Assembly: GCA_050733935.1 (NCBI GenBank)
Contig: JBOHUC010000122.1
Coordinates: forward strand, 1 to 43,895
Reading direction: 5' to 3'
From: JBOHUC01 sp050733935
GTDB lineage: Bacteria; Eisenbacteria; RBG-16-71-46; DASYSL01
DNA: 43,895 bases
In this document: positions 8,201 through 16,450 of the stretch, piece after piece
Numbering within the stretch: the first letter of the stretch is position 1
Layout of the letters: every line of letters starts with the position of its first letter
Program-made: the position numbers and the translations under genes
Notes under the pieces: generated by a model
What the model saw: only the letters and a program-made list of their open reading frames with translations
Databases searched by the model: none
Told to the model about the DNA's origin: nothing

Positions 8201-10333
8201 CACACTCGGGCCGTAGACGGTGAGCGACGCGGCACCGACCGTCTCGGGCCGGACGTGGAGAACGGCGTTCCCCGATCCGTTCGTGAACGCGACTTCGTAT
8301 TCCTCACCGGCCTTCATGAGGCAGACGCGGGCGTTCGCGAGAGGGCTTCCGAGCCGCTGCACGTTGACGGTGAAGGTCGTGTCCGAAAGCGGCACCGTCG
8401 ACGGGGCGGACACGGTGAGCGACACCGGCTTCCGCCAGTAGAGCTGCATTGCCGGGTCCCCGAGGAGCGTGAGCGTGAACTGCGTCCAGCGATGCGTGTT
8501 GTCGTAGAACGCAAGGCCGACGAACGGAACCTTTTGCCCGGCGAACGCCTCACCGAGCGTCGGAACCTTGTCGATGAAAGCGAGATCGTAGAACTCGTCC
8601 TGGTAACTCCGCCCGGTGACCGGGAAGTCCTCGCGGGTCGAGCCGATGTTCGCGACCGCTCCGCCGTTCGGATTGAGGATGAAGGCCTCGCCGATCGACC
8701 CGAAGTCGATCGCGTTCGATGTGCAGTTGATCGAGTAGAGAAGCCACTGCCTGTCACCGTTCACCAGGGCGTCGGCATCCGGATTCGTGAGCGCGGCATC
8801 CCCGACCGACATCGTGTTCCGAAATCCGTGACCGACGTGGTGGAAGATGCCCCAGCCGTTGTTCAAGGAGTCGATGAGCGTGGCCCGAAGGAGCTGCTTC
8901 GCGTCCACCGAGTCGTAAGCCGTGTAGTTCTCGTACAGGCGCTCGACGTGCATGCTGTTCAGGAGCAGCCGCTGGATGGCCGACTCGGCATCCGCCGCGC
9001 CATCGAGGGAGATGCTCTGCGGGGGCACCCAGTCCTGCGGGAACAGCACTTCGGCCGCGAACAGCGCCCGGTTCTCATAGGTGCCGAGTGGCGTGCGGTC
9101 GTACTTGAGCACCTTGTCCACGAACACGTCCGCCTGCTGGACGGTCACGATCGGCGCCCGCCCGACGTACACGTCGGGCATGAGATTGAGCGTGTCACCG
9201 GGGCTCGAGACGTCCGTGAAGGCCTCGCCGAACAGCGAGTCGCCGTCCGCGTTCCAGTTGCCGTCGAGATCCGAGTAGTAGAGATCGGTCGGAATGTAGG
9301 CACCGCCGAAGAACGTGGTCCGGCCGTAGCGCGGCGGAATGACGTCCGTGTCTCCGGCGAGGAGGACGTGTGTCACGCCCCACTGCAGGTACGACTCACG
9401 GATGAAGCGGCGCAGCCGGTCCTGAAGATCGAAGCCGTAGGGATAGTTCGTCTGGATGAACTCGATCGTGCGCACGATCGTCGGCATTCCCGCCTTCGTG
9501 CGCCAGTCGGCGAGGCGCTGGAGCTCGCCCTGCATCGCGTTGTTCGTGATGATGAGGTACTGGACGGGGCTTCCTTCGACGCTCGGAACGATCGTCGGAG
9601 AGAACGCGCGCGACGATTCACCGCGCAGACCGGCGGCGGACATGAGCCGCGCCGCGGGCGGATACGAAGGAAGGACCGATTCGAGTCCGCGTCCGGAATG
9701 CCGGACTCCCTCGAGGAACGAGGTCTCCCACTCGGGAACGACGCGGCGCTGCTCGAACGCGGCGGCATCCGGATCGTATTCGGTCGTGACGCGCACGACG
9801 ATGCTGGTCGCGACCTCGATGTCCCCGGTCGCGGGACGGACACGCACGGGCGACAGCGCGGCGGACGCGAGGTTGAGCCCGCGCATCCTTCCGGCAGGGC
9901 CCCGCTGCCCGCCGTTCGACGGATACCACTCGTTCGCGCCGTAGATGGAAGCATCCGGAGCGCTTCCGACGCGCGGGAATCCGGGCGACACGGCCGCCGC
10001 CGCACGCACGCGGCCCTGCGCCGTGGCGAACGGAACGTAGCCGCGCGCCTCGACCGTGATCGACGTCACGCGATCGCCTGCGGGAACGTCGACCCACACG
10101 GGAACCGTCGGCAATTCGGGCGCGCCCGGCGCCCCCGCCGGGACTCCCCCTCGAATCGAGATCCGGAGCCCGTCGGGGCCGCCGAGAGTGGCAACCTCGG
10201 ACGGCGAGAACGAGAACTCACGAACGATTTCAGCCGCGCCCGCAGATCGGGGGCCGGACAGCGCGGCGGTCAGCGCGAGGGCAAGGATGGAAAGCGATAC
10301 GAATCGCCGGCGCGGTTGGACAATCGAAGGCAT
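5219..10333 (-). CDS. Secreted gingipain-family (C25) cysteine peptidase with FG-GAP repeats and C-terminal sorting domain
   Basis: 1704 aa from ATG 10333, which has AGGAGA 6 nt upstream and gives a signal peptide (FVSLSILALALTAALSG, cleavage near SAGAA). A pro-region is followed by a C25 domain around residues 255-640. It contains YLIITNNAMQGELQRLADWR, THVLLAGDTDVIPPRY, the catalytic His in HHVGHG (His502) and the catalytic Cys in SINCTSN (Cys537). Ig-like segments follow, then a fibronectin-III-like domain near 975, FG-GAP/VCBS-type repeats about 1070-1470 (repeated DIDGDGxxEI-like strands), and a FlgD-like/type-A sorting domain at 1614-1704 ending VYFYEFVAGPHRIMKKALLIG. In Bacteroidetes such tails target cargo to the type IX secretion system. 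Transcribed alone from the promoter at 10585-10613. Confidence 0.9.
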   Translation of the reverse strand: MPSIVQPRRRFVSLSILALALTAALSGPRSAGAAEIVREFSFSPSEVATLGGPDGLRISIRGGVPAGAPGAPELPTVPVWVDVPAGDRVTSITVEARGYVPFATAQGRVRAAAAVSPGFPRVGSAPDASIYGANEWYPSNGGQRGPAGRMRGLNLASAALSPVRVRPATGDIEVATSIVVRVTTEYDPDAAAFEQRRVVPEWETSFLEGVRHSGRGLESVLPSYPPAARLMSAAGLRGESSRAFSPTIVPSVEGSPVQYLIITNNAMQGELQRLADWRTKAGMPTIVRTIEFIQTNYPYGFDLQDRLRRFIRESYLQWGVTHVLLAGDTDVIPPRYGRTTFFGGAYIPTDLYYSDLDGNWNADGDSLFGEAFTDVSSPGDTLNLMPDVYVGRAPIVTVQQADVFVDKVLKYDRTPLGTYENRALFAAEVLFPQDWVPPQSISLDGAADAESAIQRLLLNSMHVERLYENYTAYDSVDAKQLLRATLIDSLNNGWGIFHHVGHGFRNTMSVGDAALTNPDADALVNGDRQWLLYSINCTSNAIDFGSIGEAFILNPNGGAVANIGSTREDFPVTGRSYQDEFYDLAFIDKVPTLGEAFAGQKVPFVGLAFYDNTHRWTQFTLTLLGDPAMQLYWRKPVSLTVSAPSTVPLSDTTFTVNVQRLGSPLANARVCLMKAGEEYEVAFTNGSGNAVLHVRPETVGAASLTVYGPSVRPFEGTVTFTAGIGPVLVSKAVNLTIDDDNFGGTQGAGDGDADAGERIDLLLPVSNIGGFSTVVGVDGTLSTTDPRATILTPAASYGSIPAAATSNGTPYRIQLAENTPDGTEILFHLDLVSGSNHWTEDFRVPVRAPDLVHVGNAITDNGTGGTVGNGNGRLDIGETVDLRITLRNVTTGVARAVTATLSSSTPGISITNGNASFSDVNPNTSATSTAFRISNASAPNPIFTLTVSDAYGVRYVQQMDMIIPNGVIGLVGTGAATSITLVWKKTSSDDLLGYNILRSINLGGPFAKVNVVPTDRTALYVDESLPPLTRFYYQITAVDSSGNESLPSAVASASTNPPLAAGFPIPTERSMPSSPAIQNIDRSPDSSYEIVVGSNVLYAWHADGTPVLDADGTERTSGDFTTAGSYYAAGATIADLDGNGTWEIIAPAWESKTLHVFRADGSNFPGFPKTVLSNMWSSAAVGNIDADPQLEIVFASNDNRFYAFNYDGTEVLDGDANGSTIGVFKLLGGSFNYGSPALADLDGDGQLDIIYAGTDNFIHAWRGNGTNLPGFPYNMFAGSTCSPAVGDIDNDGLLEIAVTANNGRLFVVQQNGTNQPGFPVTGAAPYTATSRMPSPALADMEGLGEKDIVLNTENGFVKVFRPNGTQLAQWTNVRYSYTTKASESSSIVADIDGDGQNEVVCGGEDANLYAFDNDGTLMAGFPIHLNGEIRGTPLVWDIDHDGLTEIVLSCWDKNLYVWDYPGEFSPFAAPAWAMWRHDQFRQGRLAAPIVVAVGSVAFGAENGAPSGLALTFTLPGQPEVAGRYDIYRATGPGETGTTVSVLPPDFARVNAEPLDGASGDFITWTDASALPGTTYRYLLVRRQERPGDAFLAFGPFAAMATNEAPALAFLAQNYPNPVRAGRLTTFAYGVPAGAGETIHTTLRLYDVRGRAVRTIVDGIVPPGRYQATWDGTDAGGARVAPGVYFYEFVAGPHRIMKKALLIGD

Positions 10334-10344
10334 CGGGATCTCCT

Positions 10345-10356
10345 GCGAGTACTCGC
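10345..10356. promoter_or_regulatory. 12-bp palindrome beside the peptidase ribosome-binding site
   Basis: GCGAGTACTCGC is perfectly palindromic and ends one base before the Shine-Dalgarno of the C25 peptidase gene. It could be an operator or an RNA hairpin that occludes the ribosome. Position is the only functional evidence. Confidence 0.4.
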
Positions 10357-10584
10357 GAGAACGGGGTGTCCGTTGATCTGCAAGCGGGGCCGCGGGCTCA
10401 TCCACGCGTTCGGACTGGAGGGCGATCTGCCGAACGAGCTCGCCAGGACTAGGCACGTCTTGGGCAAAGCGGATCGAAACCGAGGGCTCATTTCGCCGGT
10501 TCGCCCGAAGGCGTTCGAATGGCTGCATTCGCGGGGTGCCTGTCCTGGATGGGAGCCGATCGAGCGTACCTGCGACCCGCGCAA

Positions 10585-10613
10585 ATCCTAGGTGTTTAAC
10601 GATTTGTTGTCAA
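10585..10613 (-). promoter_or_regulatory. Sigma70 promoter of the C25 peptidase gene
   Basis: On the minus strand, TTGACA (10613-10608), 17 bp, then TAGGAT (10590-10585). The predicted start near 10578 leaves an unusually long leader of about 245 nt before ATG 10333. I recognise no riboswitch class in that leader; it holds the 12-bp palindrome near its end. Confidence 0.72.
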
Positions 10614-10650
10614 GGGCGGGGTCGCAGGGCTACCGGCTTGAGCCCCGCCC
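10614..10650 (-). terminator. Candidate terminator overlapping the end of the binding-protein gene
   Basis: GGGCGGGG (10614-10621) and CCCCGCCC (10643-10650) form an 8-bp GC stem straddling the stop codon at 10630-10632. On the minus strand it abuts the -35 box of the next gene, so it would separate the two units. Confidence 0.4.
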
Positions 10651-12336
10651 GGCCCGCCAGAGCGCACGCAAATCGAGCCCATAGCGCGGATGGAATCGCA
10701 CGTCGGTCCATTCCGGAACGTGGACTGCCTCCTCCTGCACGCGGGCGAGCGGAACGAGAGGCAGATCCGACTCGAGAAGGGCCGCGAGCTGGTCCCGGAC
10801 GGACTGCCGGGCGACGGGATCGTGTTCCCGGAGACCCCGCAGCAGGAGCGTGTCGAGGCCCGCAGAGGGGTGGTACCAGGCGAGATTCCCGGCCCAGCCT
10901 GAGCCGAGCCCCCGATTGAGGAGGAGCGACGCGAGTCCGTCGAGCCCGTCCCGGGACGGCGGCTGCCAGGGAACGATGGTCGCCACCATCCCCCGCCGCG
11001 TGACGAGAGCCCTCTCCCAGCCGCCCCGCGCAAGCGCCTGATCGTCGACCTGAATCGAGCCGCGCGCGAGCCCGGGCGCGAGCGCCTCGAGCGCGGCCGA
11101 AAGCGCCGAGCCCCGGGGAACGGTGACCGGGAGACGAATCCCCGCGTCGTAGCGTGCCGCCGACAGAAAGGCGCGCGACTGCGTCGGATCGTAGCCCGGC
11201 GAGCCTCCGGTTCCCGCCGCCTGAGTGTCGATCGCGCGCCAGGGGCGCACCGCCGGGCCCAGCTCCTCGAACAGGACCTGCCGGTTCACACCGAAGGCGA
11301 CGGCGCGCCTCGCATCGCGCCGTGCGGTGGGCGCGAGCTCCGCATTGAGAGCCAGGTACCACGTGACCGGCGGATCGAGAGCGGCGCGCACGGTGAGAAG
11401 CCGCGGCGAGCGCACGAGCCGCTCGCGCCATTCCTTCGGGATCGGCCACACGAGATCGAGCCGGCCGCTCTCGATCCCGAGCATCGCGCGCCGGGACGAA
11501 ACCCCCGTGAGCACGCGGATCGTGTCCGGGAGCCCGCGCAGAACGGCATGCTCCCGCGTTCGGTCCGTCGCACCGGAGAGGGACGATCCCTTCGCCGCCG
11601 CGTAGTGCGGGTTCCGGAGGAACACGAAGCTGCCTGCCCCTCCGCGCACGACGCGATAAGGACCGTTCGTCTGCGGAAACGCACCGTAGGAATCGCCCAA
11701 CCGTCCGGCCGCCGCGCTCGGAACCGGAATCGCGTAGCGCGGCTGCGCGAGCTTCTCGAGCAGGAACGGATCCGGCCACGCGAGGTGGAGAACGAGCGTG
11801 CGATCGTCGGGCGTCTCGATCCCGAGCTCGGACCCGGCGCGCGTGCCCCTGCGCAGCGCGCCTTCGATCGCGGCGAATTGCGGTGCGCCGACCGAGCGCT
11901 TCGAGCCCGTGCGGAACAGGCGTTCGAGGCCGTTCTTGAAGTCCGCGGCCACGATCCTCGTGCCGCTCGCGTAGCGGAGTCCCGGGCGCAGATGGAAGCG
12001 GATCGTGCGGCCGTCGGCGCTCGTCTCCCAGCGCCCCGCGCAGGCGGGACGCACGGTGCCCGAGTCGTCGAATGCGACGAGGCCGTCGTAGAGGAGATGC
12101 AGGAACGGTGTCGCCAGCGGATCCCACGCGTCCGCGGGATCGAGCGTCGCGAACGAGTCACGCAGCGCCATCGTGAGCGTGCCGCCGGGACGCGGCTCGC
12201 GGGCGCGGTCGCCCGGTCCGCATCCGCACGATGCAAGCACCGCAACGACGAGGACGACGGTCCATGCGGCCGGGCGCACGGCGGTCATCGAAACGACCCG
12301 CGCGGTCGGGGCGGACCGGTCCCGGCGTGCGCTCAT
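10630..12336 (-). CDS. ABC-type peptide/solute-binding lipoprotein (SBP family 5)
   Basis: 568 aa. The N-terminus has a hydrophobic stretch ending in the lipobox LASC, so it is a lipoprotein. The mature protein begins with the family pattern GGTLTMALRDSFATLDPADA, followed by FLHLLYDGLVAFDDSG, CAGRWETSADGRTIRFHLR and PGLRYASGTRIVAADFKNGL, all classic DppA/OppA-type (family 5) features. These proteins capture oligopeptides, nickel or other solutes for an ABC importer. No permease or ATPase of that type is adjacent, so this is an orphan binding protein in this window. ATG 12336 is annotated; ATG 12288 would also retain the lipobox and neither has a good Shine-Dalgarno. Divergent from the helicase at 12385. 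Confidence 0.85.
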   Translation of the reverse strand: MSARRDRSAPTARVVSMTAVRPAAWTVVLVVAVLASCGCGPGDRAREPRPGGTLTMALRDSFATLDPADAWDPLATPFLHLLYDGLVAFDDSGTVRPACAGRWETSADGRTIRFHLRPGLRYASGTRIVAADFKNGLERLFRTGSKRSVGAPQFAAIEGALRRGTRAGSELGIETPDDRTLVLHLAWPDPFLLEKLAQPRYAIPVPSAAAGRLGDSYGAFPQTNGPYRVVRGGAGSFVFLRNPHYAAAKGSSLSGATDRTREHAVLRGLPDTIRVLTGVSSRRAMLGIESGRLDLVWPIPKEWRERLVRSPRLLTVRAALDPPVTWYLALNAELAPTARRDARRAVAFGVNRQVLFEELGPAVRPWRAIDTQAAGTGGSPGYDPTQSRAFLSAARYDAGIRLPVTVPRGSALSAALEALAPGLARGSIQVDDQALARGGWERALVTRRGMVATIVPWQPPSRDGLDGLASLLLNRGLGSGWAGNLAWYHPSAGLDTLLLRGLREHDPVARQSVRDQLAALLESDLPLVPLARVQEEAVHVPEWTDVRFHPRYGLDLRALWRAGRGSSR

Positions 12337-12384
12337 GGGGCGGCACTGTAGCAGGCGTCCCACCCCTCTGCTAGCTTCCGCGAC

Positions 12385-15351
12385 ATGACCCTCTCGACGC
12401 AGGACGACGTCCTCCTCGATCTCAACGATGCGCAGGTGGCCGCCGTCACGCACGGCGAGGGACAGGCGCTCATCCTCGCGGGCGCGGGCACGGGAAAGAC
12501 GCGCGTGCTCACGCAACGGATCGCCTGGCTCATCGACAGTCGAAAGGCGCGGCCTGCCGAGATCCTCGGGCTCACGTTCACCGAGAAGGCCGCGCAGGAG
12601 ATGGAAGACCGCGTCGACCGGCTCGTCCCGTTCGGCTTCACGGACGCGACGCTCTGCACGTTCCACGCGTTCGGTCATCGCCTGCTCTCGGAGTTCGGAC
12701 TCCTGCTCGGGTTGCCGGGAGAGCCGCGCGTGCTCACGCCGGCCGAAGCCGTCGTTTTCCTGCGCGAGCATCTCTACGAGCTGCCGATCGATCGCCTGCG
12801 CCCGGCCGGCGATCCGACGCGCCATCTCCGAAAGCTCGTCTCGCACTTTGCCCGGCTGTCCGACGAGGACATCTCACCGGAGAGTTATGCGGCCCACGCC
12901 GAGGAGCTCGTGGCCCTCGAAGGCACGGCCCCGACGGACGAGGCCGCGCTCGAGCGGGCGCTCCTCATGCGCGAGCTCGCCGCCTGCTACCGGGCCTGGC
13001 TCGACCTCCTCGCGGGGGCCGGGCTCGTCGACTTCGCGGGACTTCTCTCGCAGGCGCTCCGCCTGGTCCGCGAGCATCCGGCGGTGCGCTCGGAGCTCAT
13101 GCGACGCTACCGGTGGATTCTGGTCGACGAGTTCCAGGACACGAACTTCGCGCAGTTCGAGCTGGTGCGCGCGATTGCGGGCACGAACCCGAACCTGACG
13201 GTCGTCGGGGATGACGATCAGAGCATTTACAAGTTCCGCGGGGCGGCGATCTCGAACATCCTGGGCTTCAAGGCGGCGTATCCGCGCGCGCGCACGTTCG
13301 TCCTGACGGAGAACTATCGCTCGACGCGCCCGATCCTCGATTCCGCCTACCGGCTCGTGCGGCACAACGATCCGGAGCGCCTCGAGGTCCGGGCGGCCGT
13401 GGACAAGCGGCTGCGTGCGAGCGGCCCACACCCCGAAGGCACGGCCGTCGAGTACCGGTCGTTCGACACCGCGTCGAACGAGGCCGACTTCGTCGCGGCT
13501 CGCATCGCCGAGGCGATCGAGGAGGGTCGCTGGAGCTTCCGCGACTGCGCCGTGCTCGTCCGTCGCAGCGCCGCCGCCGACCCGGTCGCGCGCGCCCTCA
13601 ACCTGCGCGGAATCCCGTTCCGCGATTCGGGAGCGAGCGGATTGTTCGACCGGCCGGAAGTCGTCGCGTGTCTCGACGGCCTGCGGGTGCTCGCCGACCC
13701 CACGGACAGTCGCGCGTTCTACATGCTCGCCGCCTCCGGGATCTACGAGGTCCCGCTGCTCGATCTCATGCGCCTTGCGGGCGGCGCGGACCGGCGGCAC
13801 CGCGCGCTCGAGGAGACCGTGCGCGCGATGCTCGCGAGCCGGGTCGAGGATGCGTCTTCCTCGTCTTCTGCGCCCTGCTCCGCGCCGGCCCGGGAGGTGT
13901 TCCGGAAGCTGATCGCCGATCTCGACGAGCTCCGGCCGTTTGCGCACCGTCATTCGAGCGGGGAGACTCTCTACCGGTTCCTCGGGGTGTCGGGGTATCT
14001 CGAACGGCTCACCGCGGAAGGCGGAGCCGAAGCGGATCTCAAGGTCCAGAATCTCGCGCGGCTGTTCGACAAGATCCGCGGCTACGCGAAGGTCGCGGTG
14101 CGGGATCACGTGCGCGAGTTCGTGCGCCACCTCGACCTCCTGCGCGAGGCCGGGGAGGATCCGCCCGGCGCCGAGCCCGACCCCGACGAGGACGCCGTGC
14201 AGGTTCTCACCGTGCACAAGGCGAAGGGACTCGAGTTTCCGGTCGTGTTCCTGGTCGGCCTCGAGGCCGGTCACTTCCCGACGCTCCGGCGCGGGGATCC
14301 ACTGCCGTTTCCGGACGCGCTCATCCGCCAGGAAGTCCCGTCGGGCGACTTCCATATGATGGAGGAGCGCCGCCTGTTCTATGTCGGAATGACGCGCGCG
14401 ATGCGCGAGCTGTGGCTCTCCTCCTCGGCCGATCATGGCGGGAAGCGGCGCTGGAAGACGTCCCCGTTCGTGCTCGAGGCGCTCGACCGGCAGGCGGCGG
14501 ATGCGGCCGGCGTGCTCAAGGGCTCGGCGCTCGAGGCGGTGCGGCGGAACGCCCCGCGCGTGGACGCGACGCCGCTCGAGCTCGCGCCGATCCCGGAAGA
14601 CGAAACGCTTCTCCTCTCGCACTCGCAGATCGACGACTGGCTCACCTGTCCGCTCAAGTACAAGTACGCGCACGTGCTCAAGGTGCCGCTCCTCCCCCAT
14701 CACTCGGTGGGCTACGGGCTTGCTCTTCACAACGCGATTCGCGATTACTACGTGCACCGGCAGAACGGCTGGCCGGTCGACGAAGTCACTCTCACCGCGC
14801 TCTTCGAGCGGTCGTGGACGGGAGAGGGATTCATCACGCGCGAGCACGAGGAGCAGAGGCTCGAGCAAGGGCGGGAGGCGATTCGCGCGTTCTTCGCGCG
14901 CGAGCAGGCGGCGCCGTCTACACCCGCGTTCGTCGAGCGACCGTTTCGAATGCGTCTCGGCACGAACGAAGTGCGCGGCCGATTCGATCGCGTGGACGCG
15001 CGCGACGGCGTCGGTGTCGTGATCGTAGATTTCAAGTCGAGCGCCGTCCAGGAGAAGGGCGAGGCCGATCGGCGCGCGAAGGAGAGCCTTCAGCTCCAGA
15101 TCTACGCGCTTGCCTTCGAAGCCGTGGAGGAAAGACGTCCGGCGGCCGTCGAGCTGTCCTACATCGCCTCCGGGGTCGTCGGCCGCGCTCCCGTCACCGA
15201 CGAGAGTCTCGAGCGGGCGAGCACCCAGGTCGCGCGCGCCGCGGCAGGCATCCGGCGGCGCGACTTCGCGGCGAAGCCCGACTATCGCGCGTGCGGATTC
15301 TGTGCGTACAACTCGTTCTGTCCGTCGCGGGCGCGCGGAGCGTTCGCGTGA
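12385..15351 (+). CDS. UvrD/AddA-like ATP-dependent helicase with C-terminal Fe-S PD-(D/E)XK nuclease
   Basis: 988 aa superfamily 1A helicase. Walker A is AGAGTGKTR (residues 33-39), motif II VDEFQDTNFAQ near 246, motif III GDDDQSIYKFRGA, motif IV LTENYRST, motif V LTVHKAKGLEFPVVFL and motif VI EERRLFYVGMTRA. The C-terminal 250 residues are a RecB-like nuclease: VIVDFKSS supplies the D...DxK core, and four cysteines (WLTCPLKYKY near 755, then CGFCAYNSFC near 975) match the iron-sulfur staple of AddB, Cas4 and related enzymes. It probably works in double-strand-break end processing. No AddB/RecC-like partner is next to it. The stop overlaps the next start by 4 nt. Confidence 0.92.
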   Translation: MTLSTQDDVLLDLNDAQVAAVTHGEGQALILAGAGTGKTRVLTQRIAWLIDSRKARPAEILGLTFTEKAAQEMEDRVDRLVPFGFTDATLCTFHAFGHRLLSEFGLLLGLPGEPRVLTPAEAVVFLREHLYELPIDRLRPAGDPTRHLRKLVSHFARLSDEDISPESYAAHAEELVALEGTAPTDEAALERALLMRELAACYRAWLDLLAGAGLVDFAGLLSQALRLVREHPAVRSELMRRYRWILVDEFQDTNFAQFELVRAIAGTNPNLTVVGDDDQSIYKFRGAAISNILGFKAAYPRARTFVLTENYRSTRPILDSAYRLVRHNDPERLEVRAAVDKRLRASGPHPEGTAVEYRSFDTASNEADFVAARIAEAIEEGRWSFRDCAVLVRRSAAADPVARALNLRGIPFRDSGASGLFDRPEVVACLDGLRVLADPTDSRAFYMLAASGIYEVPLLDLMRLAGGADRRHRALEETVRAMLASRVEDASSSSSAPCSAPAREVFRKLIADLDELRPFAHRHSSGETLYRFLGVSGYLERLTAEGGAEADLKVQNLARLFDKIRGYAKVAVRDHVREFVRHLDLLREAGEDPPGAEPDPDEDAVQVLTVHKAKGLEFPVVFLVGLEAGHFPTLRRGDPLPFPDALIRQEVPSGDFHMMEERRLFYVGMTRAMRELWLSSSADHGGKRRWKTSPFVLEALDRQAADAAGVLKGSALEAVRRNAPRVDATPLELAPIPEDETLLLSHSQIDDWLTCPLKYKYAHVLKVPLLPHHSVGYGLALHNAIRDYYVHRQNGWPVDEVTLTALFERSWTGEGFITREHEEQRLEQGREAIRAFFAREQAAPSTPAFVERPFRMRLGTNEVRGRFDRVDARDGVGVVIVDFKSSAVQEKGEADRRAKESLQLQIYALAFEAVEERRPAAVELSYIASGVVGRAPVTDESLERASTQVARAAAGIRRRDFAAKPDYRACGFCAYNSFCPSRARGAFA

Positions 15352-16205
15352 GCCGGATCGAAGGCGCGCCCCTCGAGGCCTGGCACGAGGACGCGATTGC
15401 GATCGCGCGCGCGGCCGGACAGATCCTGCGCGAGGGCTACGGGCGTCCGGGCGCCATCGACTACAAGGGCGGGATCGATCTCGTCACGGCGTACGACCGC
15501 CGGAGCGAAGCGTTCCTGGTGGGCGAGCTGACCCGGCGCTTTCCAGGACACGCGATCCTGGGCGAAGAAGGTGGTGCGGCAGGAAGCGCCGCGGGGGGCG
15601 TGCGCGGCGCGGCGGGTGCGGCGAGTCCGGCGCCCCCCTTCCGCTGGGTCCTCGATCCGCTCGACGGAACGACGAACTTCGCGCACAACTATCCGTTCTT
15701 CGCGGTCTCGCTCGCGCTCGAAGTCGACGGTGTTCGCACGCTCGGCGTCGTCTACGATCCGTTGCGGGACGAGTGCTTCGCGGCCCGCCGGGGACACGGC
15801 GCCACGCTCAACGGGATTCCGATCCGTGTGACGGCAGAGTCGCGTTTCGAACGTGCGCTCGCCGCGACGGGGTTCGCCTATGACGTCCACGAGAAGCCCG
15901 AGGAGACGCTCCGCTTCTTCGCCCCGTTCCTCTCGCGCGTCCAGGGAATCCGGCGCGATGGATCGGCCGCGCTCAACCTCGCCTACCTCGCCTGCGGGAG
16001 ATTCGACCTCTTCTGGGAAGTGAAGCTCCACCCGTGGGACATCGCTGCCGCCGTCCTGATCGTCGAGGAGGCCGGCGGCCGGGTCACCGACTTCGCGGGC
16101 GGACCCGTGCCGTGGGACGGATTCGAAGTCGCGGGCTCGAACGGGGCGCTGCACGCCGAGCTCATCGGCATTCTCCAGAAGATCCCGAGACTCGTCCGGA
16201 CCTGA
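15348..16205 (+). CDS. Inositol monophosphatase family protein
   Basis: 285 aa. It starts at GTG 15348, inside a GTGA overlap with the helicase stop, so translation is probably coupled. The metal-binding signatures of the family are all present: ILGEEGG, WVLDPLDGTTNFAHNYPFF, RRDGSAALNLAYLACGRFD and HPWDIAAAVLIVEEAGG. Members hydrolyse inositol-1-phosphate, histidinol phosphate, 3'-phosphoadenosine 5'-phosphate or fructose-1,6-bisphosphate with Mg2+; the substrate is not resolvable here. An Ala/Gly-rich insert (residues about 78-100, GSAAGGVRGAAGAASP) separates the GEE and DPLDGT motifs and is longer than usual. Its coupling to a DNA helicase has no obvious metabolic logic. Confidence 0.9.
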   Translation: MSRIEGAPLEAWHEDAIAIARAAGQILREGYGRPGAIDYKGGIDLVTAYDRRSEAFLVGELTRRFPGHAILGEEGGAAGSAAGGVRGAAGAASPAPPFRWVLDPLDGTTNFAHNYPFFAVSLALEVDGVRTLGVVYDPLRDECFAARRGHGATLNGIPIRVTAESRFERALAATGFAYDVHEKPEETLRFFAPFLSRVQGIRRDGSAALNLAYLACGRFDLFWEVKLHPWDIAAAVLIVEEAGGRVTDFAGGPVPWDGFEVAGSNGALHAELIGILQKIPRLVRT

Positions 16206-16450
16206 GGACCCGTTGGTCCCCGGACCGAGGGGCCGAGCGAACTTGCCCTGGGGCAAGTTGCCTCAACTCGCTCTGGAACCAGTTGCCCCGCGGGACCGAG
16301 AAAAGTTAAGTCGTTTTGTCCCTGCGAATAGCGGTGGTGAACATGCCCTGGGGCATGTTGTTCAACTCGCTCTGGAGCGAGTTGGTCGGCCCGTACGAGG
16401 GACCAAGGGGCCGAGCGAACTTGCCCTGGGGCAAGTTGCCTCAACGGCAA
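16206..16450. repeat. Intergenic block of five related palindromes with a 46-bp direct repeat
   Basis: The gap between two convergent genes contains five inverted repeats with a TG centre. AACTTGCCC-TG-GGGCAAGTT occurs at 16240-16259 and 16418-16437, and AACATGCCC-TG-GGGCATGTT at 16340-16359. CAACTCGCTC-TG-GAGCGAGTTG is at 16363-16384, and a degenerate relative at 16264-16285. The two families alternate with centre-to-centre steps of about 24-25 bp (16249 to 16274 and 16349 to 16373). The segments 16222-16267 and 16400-16445 are a 46-bp direct repeat with one mismatch (16227 versus 16405). Compensatory changes (CTTG/CAAG versus CATG/CATG) preserve pairing. It may act as terminators for both genes, but the architecture is that of a REP/BIME-like element. 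Confidence 0.85.

Noticed and set aside
3455..10591. A 2378-codon open frame on the plus strand, rich in Arg, Val, Asp and His
   Set aside because: It runs antisense through gltX and the C25 peptidase gene, both of which have full family motifs. Long antisense frames are expected in very high-GC DNA because stop codons are rare there.
16206..16450. CRISPR-like array
   Set aside because: Repeats are palindromic, of two families, with unequal and non-unique gaps; there are no cas genes nearby. The Cas4-like motif at 15300 belongs to the helicase-nuclease.
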